DNA from: Bacillota bacterium
Lineage (GTDB): Bacteria > Bacillota_I > Bacilli_A > RF39 > UBA660
Direction: 5' to 3'
NCBI GenBank assembly: GCA_015059495.1
Contig: SVAI01000001.1
Span: 124,001-188,000, forward strand
DNA: 64,000 bases
A model generated the notes under the pieces. It was given only the letters and a program-made list of their open reading frames with translations. It was not told the DNA's origin and did not search any database. Shown one piece after another: positions 19,308-29,820 of the stretch; within the stretch, counting starts at the first letter, position 1, and every line of letters begins with the position of its first letter. The position numbers and the translations under genes are program-made.

Positions 19308-20426
19308 ATGTTAGAAGAAATTAAAAATAATATGAATAGAGATAGATATTTATCTGATTTAGCTTGTAAGAATAGTGAAGCAATACGCTTCGAAGAAGAA
19401 GAGTCTGATATTAGACCACCATATCTAAGAGATGCAGATCGTATTATATATTCATTATCCTATACAAGATATATAGATAAAACTCAAGTGTTTTCCAATT
19501 CAAACAATGATCATATATCTAAACGTATGACACATGTTCAAATGGTTAGTAAAGTAGCAAGAACAATCGGTCGTGCTTTAAACTTAAACGAAGACTTAAT
19601 CGAAGCTGCAGCACTAGGACATGACATTGGACACGTACCATTTGGTCATGAAGGAGAATTTATTTTAAATAAAATAAGTCTAGAAAATAACTGTGGTTAT
19701 TTTAATCATAATATTCAAAGTGTTAGAGAATTCATGACACTAGAAAGTCATGGTAAAGGATTAAATCTAACATTACAAGTTCTAGATGCAATAATGTGCC
19801 ATAATGGTGAAATAGAACAAAAAGAATATAAACCTGTTAAGAAGACTAAAGAAGACTTCTTAAGAGAATATAACAATGCTTATGTTGATAAAGAACAAAA
19901 CAAGAAAATGATACCAATGACTTTAGAAGGTTGTGTAGTAAGAATATCTGATATTATCGCATACCTAGGTAGAGATATCGAAGATGCTATAAGATTAAAT
20001 ATGTTAAGTATTGAAGATATACCAACATCAATAACTAAAGTATTAGGTTCTACTAATAAAGAAATAATTAATACTTTAATCATGGATATTATTAATAATA
20101 GTTTTAATAAGAATTATCTATGCTTAAGTGATGATGTATATCAAGCACTAAGTGATTTAAAAAAATTTAACTATGAACATATTTATTCTAAAGCTCATGA
20201 TAAAGAAACTAAAGATAACTGGGAACATATGTTTAGAACAGTATATAATTACTACCTAAATGAAATAGATAATAAAGAATCTTTAATTAATAAAGAATAT
20301 CTAAATAATATGAGTGATACTTATTTAAATAATACATCTAAACCTAGAAAAGTAATAGATTTCATAGCAGGTATGACAGATGACTATTTAATTAAGTGTG
20401 CAAAAGATATTGATAATTTATTATAA
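19308..20426 (+). CDS. dGTPase-like HD-domain phosphohydrolase
   Basis: LGHDIGHVPFGHEGE; RDADRIIYS. Confidence 0.85.
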   Translation: MLEEIKNNMNRDRYLSDLACKNSEAIRFEEEESDIRPPYLRDADRIIYSLSYTRYIDKTQVFSNSNNDHISKRMTHVQMVSKVARTIGRALNLNEDLIEAAALGHDIGHVPFGHEGEFILNKISLENNCGYFNHNIQSVREFMTLESHGKGLNLTLQVLDAIMCHNGEIEQKEYKPVKKTKEDFLREYNNAYVDKEQNKKMIPMTLEGCVVRISDIIAYLGRDIEDAIRLNMLSIEDIPTSITKVLGSTNKEIINTLIMDIINNSFNKNYLCLSDDVYQALSDLKKFNYEHIYSKAHDKETKDNWEHMFRTVYNYYLNEIDNKESLINKEYLNNMSDTYLNNTSKPRKVIDFIAGMTDDYLIKCAKDIDNLL

Positions 20427-20464
20427 TTATAAGATAATATAATATATAAGAGGTGTAACTAATA

Positions 20465-22195
20465 ATGAAGAATAAAAATTTTAATCCCTATAGATTAAGA
20501 TCATATTTAATAGTATTTGGTTTATTAATAGCATCTTTTGCTATGGTATTTGGAAGTTTAATGTTTAGAAGTAAACTACATCCAGATTATCCATTAGTAT
20601 TTTCTGATGCCAATAATAGATTAATGGTTATTACTAAAAGTAATAACTCTAAAAATGATATAGCATCTATTACTAATGCTAATATCTCATATGCTAATAA
20701 TGATACTAGATATTTATTATATACAAATAATAATAATTTATATTTACTTGATACATCAGTATCAGGAGTAGGTACTAAAATAGCACAAAATCCAGTAGAA
20801 TATGGATTCTCTAAAGATGATAAATTAATATATTTTATTGATAATAATAATGATTTATTTATCTATGAAAGAAATGAATCAAAAACTACTAAAATAGCAT
20901 CAAATGTTAAAGAAGTAGAAGTAGTAGATAATAATAATATGATTTATAATCAAAATGATAATTTAATATATCAAGAAATAGATTCTACTCCAGTATTAGT
21001 ATCAAATACTTATGAAACAGTAGAATTAAATAAAGATAATAAATTAATACTTTATAGTATTTTAAATAATGATGTTAAAGATTATTACATTTATGATATT
21101 AACTCTAATACATCTAATAAAGTATTAGAGGGTGTAGTAAAACTATATGATAAAGATAGTAATTATACTAGATTTATTTATACTACTAAAACTACTAGTG
21201 TTAAAGACTTCTCTAATGGAGTAAGTGATGAACACAAAAATGCTGATAAGAACTTTGTAGCTTATTCATATGAAGATTATACTTCAAGAAAAATAAACAA
21301 AGAAACTTATGAAGCAAATCAAAAAGAAGAAAAGAATATAGACTTTAGAAATCAAGTAAGAGCATTAATTAAAGAAGCAGGTAATGTAGGTAATGACTTA
21401 TATTATAAAAATAATAATACTACTACTTTAATTGAATCTAATATTAATGATTTATATTATTATAATATTAGAACATTAACATTCTCTTATACTGCATATT
21501 CTTATGATAATAATACTTTAAATATTGATAATTATACTGATATTGAAACATTTAAAAATGACTTTGATAATGCTAGATTAAATTCAATGTATTATAAATA
21601 TAATACTAATGAAGCATCACAAACATTTAAAAATATAACATCTAAAGCTAAGATTTATATTAGAAATAATAATGAATATTACTTATTAGTAGAAAATAAT
21701 GATTATTATGATTTATATTATAGTAAGATTACTAATAGAACTGCTAAATTAGTAGGGGAAATAGATACTAACTTATTATCTAATAAATTAATTGAAGATT
21801 ATGCTAATGGATATCTATTTGTTAACTATATTAATAATAGATATTATCTAAATCAAGTAAGTGAAGGTAGAACTAGAACTTTAGTTGAAGACGTAACACC
21901 AAACAGTGTTGTTGTATCTGAAAATCATGAATCTATTTACTATCTAAAATCTACTGGTGAATATGTTAATGATCTAGAAATCTATAATGGATTTAGACAT
22001 TCGGTTCAAACAACAGATGTATATAGTTTTATCTATATTAACAATGATTTAATATATGTAACTAAAAACTATGATAAGATTACTAAAACAAGTGATTTAT
22101 ATAGATTAGATGGTTCAAGATTAACTTTAATCTATAAAGATATTGCTGATTGGTATAATCCATTAAAAGAAATAGAAGAAGAAGAAGACTTATAA
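20465..22195 (+). CDS. Hypothetical membrane-anchored protein, possible beta-propeller ectodomain
   Basis: Single N-terminal TM followed by repetitive short strand motifs. Confidence 0.5.
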   Translation: MKNKNFNPYRLRSYLIVFGLLIASFAMVFGSLMFRSKLHPDYPLVFSDANNRLMVITKSNNSKNDIASITNANISYANNDTRYLLYTNNNNLYLLDTSVSGVGTKIAQNPVEYGFSKDDKLIYFIDNNNDLFIYERNESKTTKIASNVKEVEVVDNNNMIYNQNDNLIYQEIDSTPVLVSNTYETVELNKDNKLILYSILNNDVKDYYIYDINSNTSNKVLEGVVKLYDKDSNYTRFIYTTKTTSVKDFSNGVSDEHKNADKNFVAYSYEDYTSRKINKETYEANQKEEKNIDFRNQVRALIKEAGNVGNDLYYKNNNTTTLIESNINDLYYYNIRTLTFSYTAYSYDNNTLNIDNYTDIETFKNDFDNARLNSMYYKYNTNEASQTFKNITSKAKIYIRNNNEYYLLVENNDYYDLYYSKITNRTAKLVGEIDTNLLSNKLIEDYANGYLFVNYINNRYYLNQVSEGRTRTLVEDVTPNSVVVSENHESIYYLKSTGEYVNDLEIYNGFRHSVQTTDVYSFIYINNDLIYVTKNYDKITKTSDLYRLDGSRLTLIYKDIADWYNPLKEIEEEEDL

Positions 22196-22210
22196 GTCTT
22201 CTTTTATTAT

Positions 22211-22902
22211 TATTTATTATTGTTGTAATATATGATATATTAATATATAGTAGAGGTAGTATATGAAAAAGAATAATATTAAAATACTTTTATTAGTTTT
22301 AATAATATTAACTATACCAGTTATAGTTAAATTTTCATATGCATTAAATAATGATGTTAGATCAGAAGAATACACTATTAAAGAAAATAAAATATATGCT
22401 GTACCTACAACATATAATTATAGAGTAGAGGAATTATTAAGTAAGATAGAAAGTGAAAAAGAACTTAAAATATTAAATAGTAATAATGAAGAATTAAAAA
22501 AAGGAGATAATGTATATACAGGATGTAAATTATCAGTAGAAAATAATATATATGACATTATAGTACTTGGGGATGTAACAGGAGATGGATTAATCCAAAT
22601 TGGTGATGTAGCTGCTATTTATAATCATTATAAAGGTAATAAACAATTAAATGATAGTTTAGTTGAATCAGGAAAATTAACAGGTAATACAATCGTTAAC
22701 ATTGGTGATGTAGCAAAATTATATAATTATTATCGTGGTAAAAAAGCATTTAGTTATTATAACCAAAATATGATTGATGTAGATAGTATAGTTGTTAATG
22801 CAAATAGTTATTACAGCAGTAGTGATTCAAATACTCTAGGTACTAATATTATTGATAAATTAAATACAAATTATAATAATGGTGATCAAGTAGTTGTAAC
22901 AA
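22211..22902 (+). repeat. Direct repeat copy 1 (promoter/RBS plus dockerin-encoding 5' part)
   Basis: ~692 bp near-identical to 24838-25529; two substitutions seen. Confidence 0.9.
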
Positions 22903-24773
22903 AAGATGGAAAAGTAGAACTAGCAATAAAAAAAGAAGATAAATGTTACAGAAAAAGTGCCTTATCAAATGAAATTAAATTAGTAGAAAAAGAATATTGT
23001 GAAAACAATATAGATGAATTTGTATCAAATAATGGGCATTTGCATGTATGTGGAACAAATTTGTGCAATGAAGAAGAAGATATAATATTATTGCATGGTG
23101 TAGCATCTGGAATTAATGTTCCAAAATATTTAAGTGAAGAAACTTTATATACAGTAAAAAATTGGGGTGCTAACATAATTAGACTCATGGTTAATGCTAA
23201 AGTGTCATGGAATCTATATTATGTTGGACATGAAGATGAGTATATTAATACTTTGAAATTATACATAGATCGTGCTATTAATAATGATATGTATGTAATT
23301 ATAAATTGGGATCCTCAAAGAAACGGTGGAGACTTCTTAACCGATAATGCAATAGATTTTTTTACTAGACTAACATCTTTATATCCAAATGATCCACATA
23401 TTATATATGAAATAGTAAATGAGCCACTAGACAATAATACATGGAAAGATGTAAAAAATCATGCCAACAGGGTTATACCTGTAATAAGAGAAATATCTCC
23501 TGATGCCTTAATTTTAGTTGGTACACCATACTATGATGATAAAATTGATGAAGTTATTGATGATCAATTATCATATAATAATATAATGTACACTTTTCAT
23601 AGATATATGTCTCAACTTGATGATTCGACAATAGATAAATTAGAAAATACAAGAAAATCAGGACTTCCGGTGTTTGTATCTGAATGGGGAACAATGGGAC
23701 TTGGTGAAAATAGGCCATTATACATGGAAGCTAATGCAACCGCCTTCTCTAAATATTTAAAAGAACATGGGTATAATTACATAATGTTTGCATTAAGTGA
23801 AAGCAATGGTCAAACCTATAATAATCCAAGTATAGTTAAACAAGGAGAATGGTCAAATGATTTACCAGATTCATCATTAACAGATGGTGGATTAGCAATG
23901 AAGAACATTTTACTAAATAACTCAAATTATTTTAAAACTAATCTATTACGTAGTAATAAAGGTGATGATCCATCAATAGGACACACATATAGAAGTAAAG
24001 AATGGAAAGATAAAATAATATCTATTGATTTTAAATCTAATCTAGAGATTCCTGAAAATGCAGTTGTACAATGGGATTTATCGATGAGTAGAGACAATAG
24101 TATTATTGGGTATTTGACTCCAAGTGATGTTTTAGATCGATATAAAATGACAATAGCAGCCGATGGTAAAATATATGCACCATCTGAATCAGGATACTTA
24201 TTTGCAAATTTATCAAATTTAGAAACAATTAATTTTAATAACTTTGATACTAAAGAAACTTTTTATATATCAGCTATGTTTGAAAATGATATTAAACTAA
24301 AAGAATTAGATTTTAGTCAACTAGATGGATCAAGAATCATGAGAATGAATAATACTTTTAAAAATTGTAAAAACTTGGAGTCCATCAACTTCAGTAATTG
24401 GAATCCTATTATTGAGTCAATTGGTTATACATTTGAAAATTGTGAAAAATTAACATCATTGGATTTATCAAGTTTTAATGTAAATAAAGCAACTAAATTC
24501 AATGGTATGTTTTATGGAAATAAATCATTAAAAGAATTAAATATATCCACTTGGAATCCTTCAAGTGTAATAGCTACTGAAAGGATGTTTTATAACTGTA
24601 CAAGTTTAGAAACAGTGGATATGAGATCGTTTAGTATTCAATCAACTACTAGTGTAACAGATGCATTAAAAAATGTTAAATCACAAGCTAAATTCATTGT
24701 TAAAGATCAATCTGTGATTGATATATTTCAAACTACAGCAAATAATAACCTTAATTTTGTTATTTCAGAATAA
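22263..24773 (+). CDS. Secreted dockerin-like + GH5 cellulase-like + BspA/DUF285 repeat protein
   Basis: LGDVTGDGLIQIGDVAAIYNHYKG...TIVNIGDVAKLYNYYRG dockerin duplicate; YEIVNEP and VSEWG GH5 motifs; MFxNCxxLxxLDLSxF repeats. Confidence 0.8.
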   Translation: MKKNNIKILLLVLIILTIPVIVKFSYALNNDVRSEEYTIKENKIYAVPTTYNYRVEELLSKIESEKELKILNSNNEELKKGDNVYTGCKLSVENNIYDIIVLGDVTGDGLIQIGDVAAIYNHYKGNKQLNDSLVESGKLTGNTIVNIGDVAKLYNYYRGKKAFSYYNQNMIDVDSIVVNANSYYSSSDSNTLGTNIIDKLNTNYNNGDQVVVTKDGKVELAIKKEDKCYRKSALSNEIKLVEKEYCENNIDEFVSNNGHLHVCGTNLCNEEEDIILLHGVASGINVPKYLSEETLYTVKNWGANIIRLMVNAKVSWNLYYVGHEDEYINTLKLYIDRAINNDMYVIINWDPQRNGGDFLTDNAIDFFTRLTSLYPNDPHIIYEIVNEPLDNNTWKDVKNHANRVIPVIREISPDALILVGTPYYDDKIDEVIDDQLSYNNIMYTFHRYMSQLDDSTIDKLENTRKSGLPVFVSEWGTMGLGENRPLYMEANATAFSKYLKEHGYNYIMFALSESNGQTYNNPSIVKQGEWSNDLPDSSLTDGGLAMKNILLNNSNYFKTNLLRSNKGDDPSIGHTYRSKEWKDKIISIDFKSNLEIPENAVVQWDLSMSRDNSIIGYLTPSDVLDRYKMTIAADGKIYAPSESGYLFANLSNLETINFNNFDTKETFYISAMFENDIKLKELDFSQLDGSRIMRMNNTFKNCKNLESINFSNWNPIIESIGYTFENCEKLTSLDLSSFNVNKATKFNGMFYGNKSLKELNISTWNPSSVIATERMFYNCTSLETVDMRSFSIQSTTSVTDALKNVKSQAKFIVKDQSVIDIFQTTANNNLNFVISE

Positions 24774-24775
24774 TA

Positions 24776-24806
24776 AAAAAAGCATTCTAATTGAATGCTT
24801 TTTTTA
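24776..24806 (+). terminator. Terminator
   Basis: aaaaagcattctaattgaatgcttttttt. Confidence 0.7.
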
Positions 24807-24837
24807 ATTGTAATTTCAACCGCACCACTTTTATTTA

Positions 24838-25529
24838 TATTTATTATTGTTGTAATATATGATATATTAATATATAGTAGAGGTAGTATATGAAAAAGAA
24901 TAATATTAAAATACTTTTATTAGTTTTAATAATATTAACTATACCAGTTATAGTTAAATTTTCATATGCATTAAATAATGATGTTAGATCAGAAGAATAC
25001 ACTATTAAAGAAAATAAAATATATGCTGTACCTACAACATATAATTATAGAGTAGAGGAATTATTAAGTAAGATAGAAAGTGAAAAAGAACTTAAAATAT
25101 TAAATAGTAATAATGAAGAATTAAAAAAAGGAGATAATGTATATACAGGATGTAAATTATCAGTAGAAAATAATATATATGACATTATAGTACTTGGGGA
25201 TGTAACAGGAGATGGATTAATCCAAATTGGTGATGTAGCTGCTATTTATAATCATTATAAAGGTAATAAACAATTAAATGATAGTTTAGTTGAATCAGGA
25301 AAATTAACAGGTAATACAATCGTTAACATTGGTGATGTAGCAAAATTATATAATTATTATCGTGGTAAAAAAGCATTTAGTTATTATAACCAAAATATGA
25401 TTGATGTAGATAGTATAGTTGTTAACGCAAATAGTTATTACAGCAGTAGTGATTCAAATTCTCTAGGTACTAATATTATTGATAAATTAAATACAAATTA
25501 TAATAATGGTGATCAAGTAGTTGTAACAA
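24838..25529 (+). repeat. Direct repeat copy 2
   Basis: See 22211-22902; offset 2627 bp. Confidence 0.9.
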
Positions 25530-27436
25530 GAGAAGGAAAAATAGAACTAGCTATTAAAAAAGATGATAAATGTTATAGAAAAAGTGCTTTATCAAATGAG
25601 ATAGAAGTAATAGATGGTGAATATTGTGAACATAATATTAATAGATATGCATCTAATAATGGTAGATTACATGTAGATGGTTCTAAATTAGTTAATGAAG
25701 TAGGAGAAGAATTTAGAATTACTGGAGTATCCAATATGGCAACACCTTTTTCTTCGTACGCAACATACGTTAGAACACATGAAAAAATGTATTCATTAAA
25801 ATCTTTATCTAATTTAAAAAAATGGGGAGTAAATGGTTTTAGAATATTTTGCTCTAAATCATTTTGGGAATCTGCAAGCGATGAAGAATATAATAATACG
25901 ATGAATTCTTTAAAAGAAGTAGTTGATAAATTTATTAGTTTAGATATGTATGTTATGATTAACTGGAGTACTGGAAGTGATGAGGCTAATAATCCACCTC
26001 AAACTAATGCAGCTGTAAGATTCTTTAATGATGTATCATCTTATTATAAAAATGATTATCATATTATGTATGAGATATGGAATGAACCTGGCCCAGGAAA
26101 AACATGGAACGATATTACTGAACATGCAAATCAAGTTATACCAGTAATTAGAACTAACGCTCCTGATTCAATTATCCTAGTTGGTACACCATCATATGAT
26201 ACAAGAGTAGACCAAGTAATTGGACATGAATTACCATATGATAATATTATGTATACACACCATACTTATACTAACATGGTTAAAACTAATCAATTTGAAT
26301 ATTTAAAACAAGCAATTGACGCTGGATTACCTATTTTTGAAACCGAATGTTCTGCAGTTTCAAGTGGTTCACCTGAAGGTGATTATGTCAATGAACCACA
26401 AGCATATACATTTTTTAAATATTTAGATCAATATAATATTAGTTATATGTTCTTTGGTTATGATACTGGAGTATGGGCATATAACTTTGAAGATATTAGA
26501 AAAAATAATTATGTATGGGATGATAACCTACCAAGTTCAAATCTTAGAAAAAATGCATTATTTTTAAAAAATATGTTAAGGGGTCAATATCCTGATTCAG
26601 TATATTTGTTAAAGACAAATAATGCCATGCCTGGAGCTGAAGGAGAAAATTATAGGTCAAGTGAATGGAAAGACAAGATAGTATCTATTGAATTTAAAAA
26701 TACACTAAATGTTCCAAGTAATGCAATAATACAATGGGATTTATCTGTAGATAATACAAATTCCATAATTGGTTACTTAACTGAAACTTCGGATCAAAAT
26801 AAATATGCACTGGTAATAGCAGCAAATGGAAAAATAAATGCACCAAGAGATAGTGGATATCTATTCGCAGGTATGAACAATTTAAAAACAATAGATTTTA
26901 CTAATTTTGAAACAGTTGGTGTTGCTAATATTAGAGGAATGTTTCAAAATGATGAATCACTAGAATCATTAGATTTATCAATGTTTGATGCAAGTGAGAT
27001 AACTAATATGATTAATACTTTTGCTTTCTGTAAAAACTTAAAGAGTATTAATTTTGAGGGATGGGAACCAACCTTAACTAACATGGATACAGCCTTTAGA
27101 GATTGTCAAAAACTAGAATCACTTGATTTATCACATTTTAATGTTGAAAATGTACAATCATTTAAAGTATTATTCTATAACTGTAATTCACTTAAGACAT
27201 TAAATATATCTACATGGAATCCAAGTAATGTAACTGATATAAGTAAATTCTTAAAATATAATAAATCTTTAGAAGAGGTTAATATGTCATCATTTAATAT
27301 AAGTGATAACACAGTTTTAGATGAAGCTTTGTATGATGTTAAAGAAAATGCAAGAATAATTGTTAAAAATCAAGATATTATCGATAGATTACAACAAACA
27401 ACTACTAATAACCTTAATTTTATTATAGTAGAGTAA
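24890..27436 (+). CDS. Secreted dockerin-like + GH5-like + BspA/DUF285 repeat protein (paralogue)
   Basis: Same dockerin; YEIWNEPGP; LPIFETECSAV; BspA repeats. Confidence 0.8.
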   Translation: MKKNNIKILLLVLIILTIPVIVKFSYALNNDVRSEEYTIKENKIYAVPTTYNYRVEELLSKIESEKELKILNSNNEELKKGDNVYTGCKLSVENNIYDIIVLGDVTGDGLIQIGDVAAIYNHYKGNKQLNDSLVESGKLTGNTIVNIGDVAKLYNYYRGKKAFSYYNQNMIDVDSIVVNANSYYSSSDSNSLGTNIIDKLNTNYNNGDQVVVTREGKIELAIKKDDKCYRKSALSNEIEVIDGEYCEHNINRYASNNGRLHVDGSKLVNEVGEEFRITGVSNMATPFSSYATYVRTHEKMYSLKSLSNLKKWGVNGFRIFCSKSFWESASDEEYNNTMNSLKEVVDKFISLDMYVMINWSTGSDEANNPPQTNAAVRFFNDVSSYYKNDYHIMYEIWNEPGPGKTWNDITEHANQVIPVIRTNAPDSIILVGTPSYDTRVDQVIGHELPYDNIMYTHHTYTNMVKTNQFEYLKQAIDAGLPIFETECSAVSSGSPEGDYVNEPQAYTFFKYLDQYNISYMFFGYDTGVWAYNFEDIRKNNYVWDDNLPSSNLRKNALFLKNMLRGQYPDSVYLLKTNNAMPGAEGENYRSSEWKDKIVSIEFKNTLNVPSNAIIQWDLSVDNTNSIIGYLTETSDQNKYALVIAANGKINAPRDSGYLFAGMNNLKTIDFTNFETVGVANIRGMFQNDESLESLDLSMFDASEITNMINTFAFCKNLKSINFEGWEPTLTNMDTAFRDCQKLESLDLSHFNVENVQSFKVLFYNCNSLKTLNISTWNPSNVTDISKFLKYNKSLEEVNMSSFNISDNTVLDEALYDVKENARIIVKNQDIIDRLQQTTTNNLNFIIVE

Positions 27437-27450
27437 TATAATCAAAAATA

Positions 27451-27480
27451 AAAAAAGCATTCAATCGAATGCTTTTTATT
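27451..27480. terminator. Bidirectional terminator
   Basis: aaaaagcattcaatcgaatgctttttatt. Confidence 0.6.
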
Positions 27481-28081
27481 ATCTATTGTAGTATTCTACA
27501 ACTAATGATTCATTAATTTCTTGATTTAATTCGCTTCTTTCAGGTAATCTAACTAGTTTACCACAAAGTTTATTCTTATCAAATTCAACAAATTTAGGTA
27601 ATACATTAGTACTTTCAACAGCTTCTTTAATTGCTGGATGATCTAATGATTGTTCTTTAACAGCGATTACATCTCCAACTTTAACTTGGTATGAAGGAAT
27701 ATCAACTTTAATACCGTTAACTGTTATATGACCATGATTAACAACTTGTCTTGCAGCTCTTCTTGTTTTAGCCATTCCAAGTCTGTAAACAACGTTATCT
27801 AATCTTGATTCTAATAACATTAAGAAGTTTTCACCAGCGATACCAGTCATTTTTTGAGCTTTATCAAAAGTTCTTCTAAATTGTTTTTCATTTAATCCAT
27901 ACATGAATCTAATCTTTTGTTTTTCTGCTAATTGGACACTATATTCACTTGGTTTTCTTTTTCTATCAGTTCCATGAATACCAGGTGCATAAGGTTTCTT
28001 AGCTAATTCTTTACCATTTTCTAATGTAGAGAATCCTAAATGACGAGATTTTTTGTATGCAGGTCCTGTATATCTAGACAT
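27479..28081 (-). CDS. rpsD: 30S ribosomal protein S4
   Basis: [53 protein letters not shown]. Confidence 0.95.
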   Translation of the reverse strand: MSRYTGPAYKKSRHLGFSTLENGKELAKKPYAPGIHGTDRKRKPSEYSVQLAEKQKIRFMYGLNEKQFRRTFDKAQKMTGIAGENFLMLLESRLDNVVYRLGMAKTRRAARQVVNHGHITVNGIKVDIPSYQVKVGDVIAVKEQSLDHPAIKEAVESTNVLPKFVEFDKNKLCGKLVRLPERSELNQEINESLVVEYYNR

Positions 28082-28279
28082 AAATATTTCTCCTTTCTTT
28101 TACTATTTGCTACTAAAAAGGAACGTTACAATTAAACTAGGGGAGTTTATCTAAAACTTTCTCTCTTGGCATCAAAGATACTCGTAATCTAAGTTTAGAG
28201 ATAAACACATCTAATTTCCTTGCAACAATGCCAAATTAAGTTGCAATATAAATTATACCATGAATTTAAATATTGTCAA
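28082..28279 (-). promoter_or_regulatory. rpsD promoter and putative S4 autoregulatory leader
   Basis: Minus strand TTGACA-16 nt-TATAAT (28252-28279), ~165-nt structured 5' UTR with ttggcat...tgatgccaagagag. Confidence 0.45.
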
Positions 28280-28305
28280 TGTTTTGGCATTAAAAAAAAC
28301 TGCTA

Positions 28306-28563
28306 TTAAGCAGCTTTTTCTTCAGTTTCTTGAGTAGGAAATTCAACTACGTTGTCTGGAGTAGCTTTTGTTTCTTCTTCAACGATTTCAATAGCAGCAG
28401 TAGGACAACCTTCTTTAGCTTGTTCTAAATCAGCACTATCTAAATTTTCTTGAGATATAGCTTCAGATAAACCAGCATCATTAAAATCAAAATGTTCTGG
28501 ATCTAAACCTACGCATGCACCACAACCGATGCACTTAACACTGTTAACTTGTACTTTCTTCAT
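28306..28563 (-). CDS. 4Fe-4S ferredoxin
   Basis: VKCIGCGACVGLDPEHFDF...EGCPTAAIEI; start at 28563 preceded by RBS. Confidence 0.9.
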   Translation of the reverse strand: MKKVQVNSVKCIGCGACVGLDPEHFDFNDAGLSEAISQENLDSADLEQAKEGCPTAAIEIVEEETKATPDNVVEFPTQETEEKAA

Positions 28564-28673
28564 ATATAATCCTCTCCTAATAATTAGTATATCGTAAAGT
28601 ATTACTATTTTCAAACAAAAACAATACCAAAATGTAAATAAATATGATATTATTTATAAGAGGAGTATAGATT

Positions 28674-29615
28674 ATGGAATCACGTGTTAATAAATATAGT
28701 ACAAATGATAATGAAGTATTATCTAGAACTAAAAAAAATCAAAGATTATATAGTGAAATAGGTGATGAACTTAACAAACCATATGATTTAAACTCTAGTA
28801 GTGTTGTTTTAGAAAACAATCCTAAAACTATAGATATTGATAAATTAAAGGATATGCTAGATAAACAATATAAAGAAGAAATAAAAAATAAGTCTTTAGC
28901 ATCACTAGATGGAATGTCTGAAGTATCTCAAATAAGTTTAAATGAAACTAGAGAATATGATATCAATGCAATACTTTCTAAAGCTAAAGAAGAAAGAAAA
29001 AGTGATTACGAAGAAGATAGACTTAAAAAATTAAGAAATACTCAATTAGATATCTTAAATGGATTAAATATAGAAAATCAAAAACACGATGAAGAAGTAA
29101 GTATATCAGTTTCTAAAGAAGAAGGTAATAAACTTAAATCTTTAATAGATACTATTAACTTAACTGAAGAAATAAATCAAACTAAAGCTATGGATCCTTT
29201 AGATCTATTATCAGATTTAAAAGGAAATAATGATGAAACTAAAGTTGATGGTGTACAAGAACTAACTCAAGAAATAATGAAAAAAGCACAAGAATTAGAT
29301 ACTAATCAAATTGAAAAAGTACATGATGAACTAGAAAAAGAATTAAATTCAGATACTGCTAAAATAGATAATTTAACTAAGAACTTAAAAGGTATAATGG
29401 AAGAATCAAATAAAAAAGATTTATCTAAAACTGATTCATTCTATACTACATCTTCAGTGATAACTAAAAATGACTTTGATGACTTTAGTGATTTAAAAGA
29501 AGATATAACAGCAACTAAAGTAGTAGTTAAAATACTTATAGTAGTAGTTATCTTAGCATTTATATGTGGAGTAGTATTCTTATTAAATCAAATATTAGAC
29601 TGGGGATTATTTTAA
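28674..29615 (+). CDS. Hypothetical protein with C-terminal TM
   Basis: Charged coil-rich protein, tail VVVKILIVVVILAFICGVVFLLNQ. Confidence 0.6.
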   Translation: MESRVNKYSTNDNEVLSRTKKNQRLYSEIGDELNKPYDLNSSSVVLENNPKTIDIDKLKDMLDKQYKEEIKNKSLASLDGMSEVSQISLNETREYDINAILSKAKEERKSDYEEDRLKKLRNTQLDILNGLNIENQKHDEEVSISVSKEEGNKLKSLIDTINLTEEINQTKAMDPLDLLSDLKGNNDETKVDGVQELTQEIMKKAQELDTNQIEKVHDELEKELNSDTAKIDNLTKNLKGIMEESNKKDLSKTDSFYTTSSVITKNDFDDFSDLKEDITATKVVVKILIVVVILAFICGVVFLLNQILDWGLF

Positions 29616-29652
29616 TCCTCTTTTTTATTGCTAAAAAAAATTTAAAAAATAC

Positions 29653-29681
29653 TTTACAAATATTTTTATATATGTTATTAT
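29653..29681 (+). promoter_or_regulatory. Promoter of candidate sRNA
   Basis: TTTACA-17 nt-TATTAT. Confidence 0.55.
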
Positions 29682-29687
29682 TCTTTA

Positions 29688-29797
29688 GGCATCAAGAAAA
29701 TACAACAAGATTTTACTTGATATCATTACAACAAGATTCATAATACACGATGGTTAAGACATCTCAGAGAAAAGAATGGCAATAGCCATTTTTTTGT
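29688..29797 (+). ncRNA. Candidate structured small RNA
   Basis: Hairpin atcaagaaaat-acaacaag-attttacttgat, second acaacaagatt copy, hairpin gatg-gttaaga-catc, terminator aatggcaatagccattttttt; no ORF. Confidence 0.5.
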
Positions 29798-29820
29798 TTT
29801 TATAAACATAATATTAAGTA

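Noticed and set aside
18539-27480. agcattc/gaatgct hairpins at three places as a possible dispersed mobile repeat
   Set aside because: Each sits at a gene end with a T-tract; ordinary terminators with similar stems
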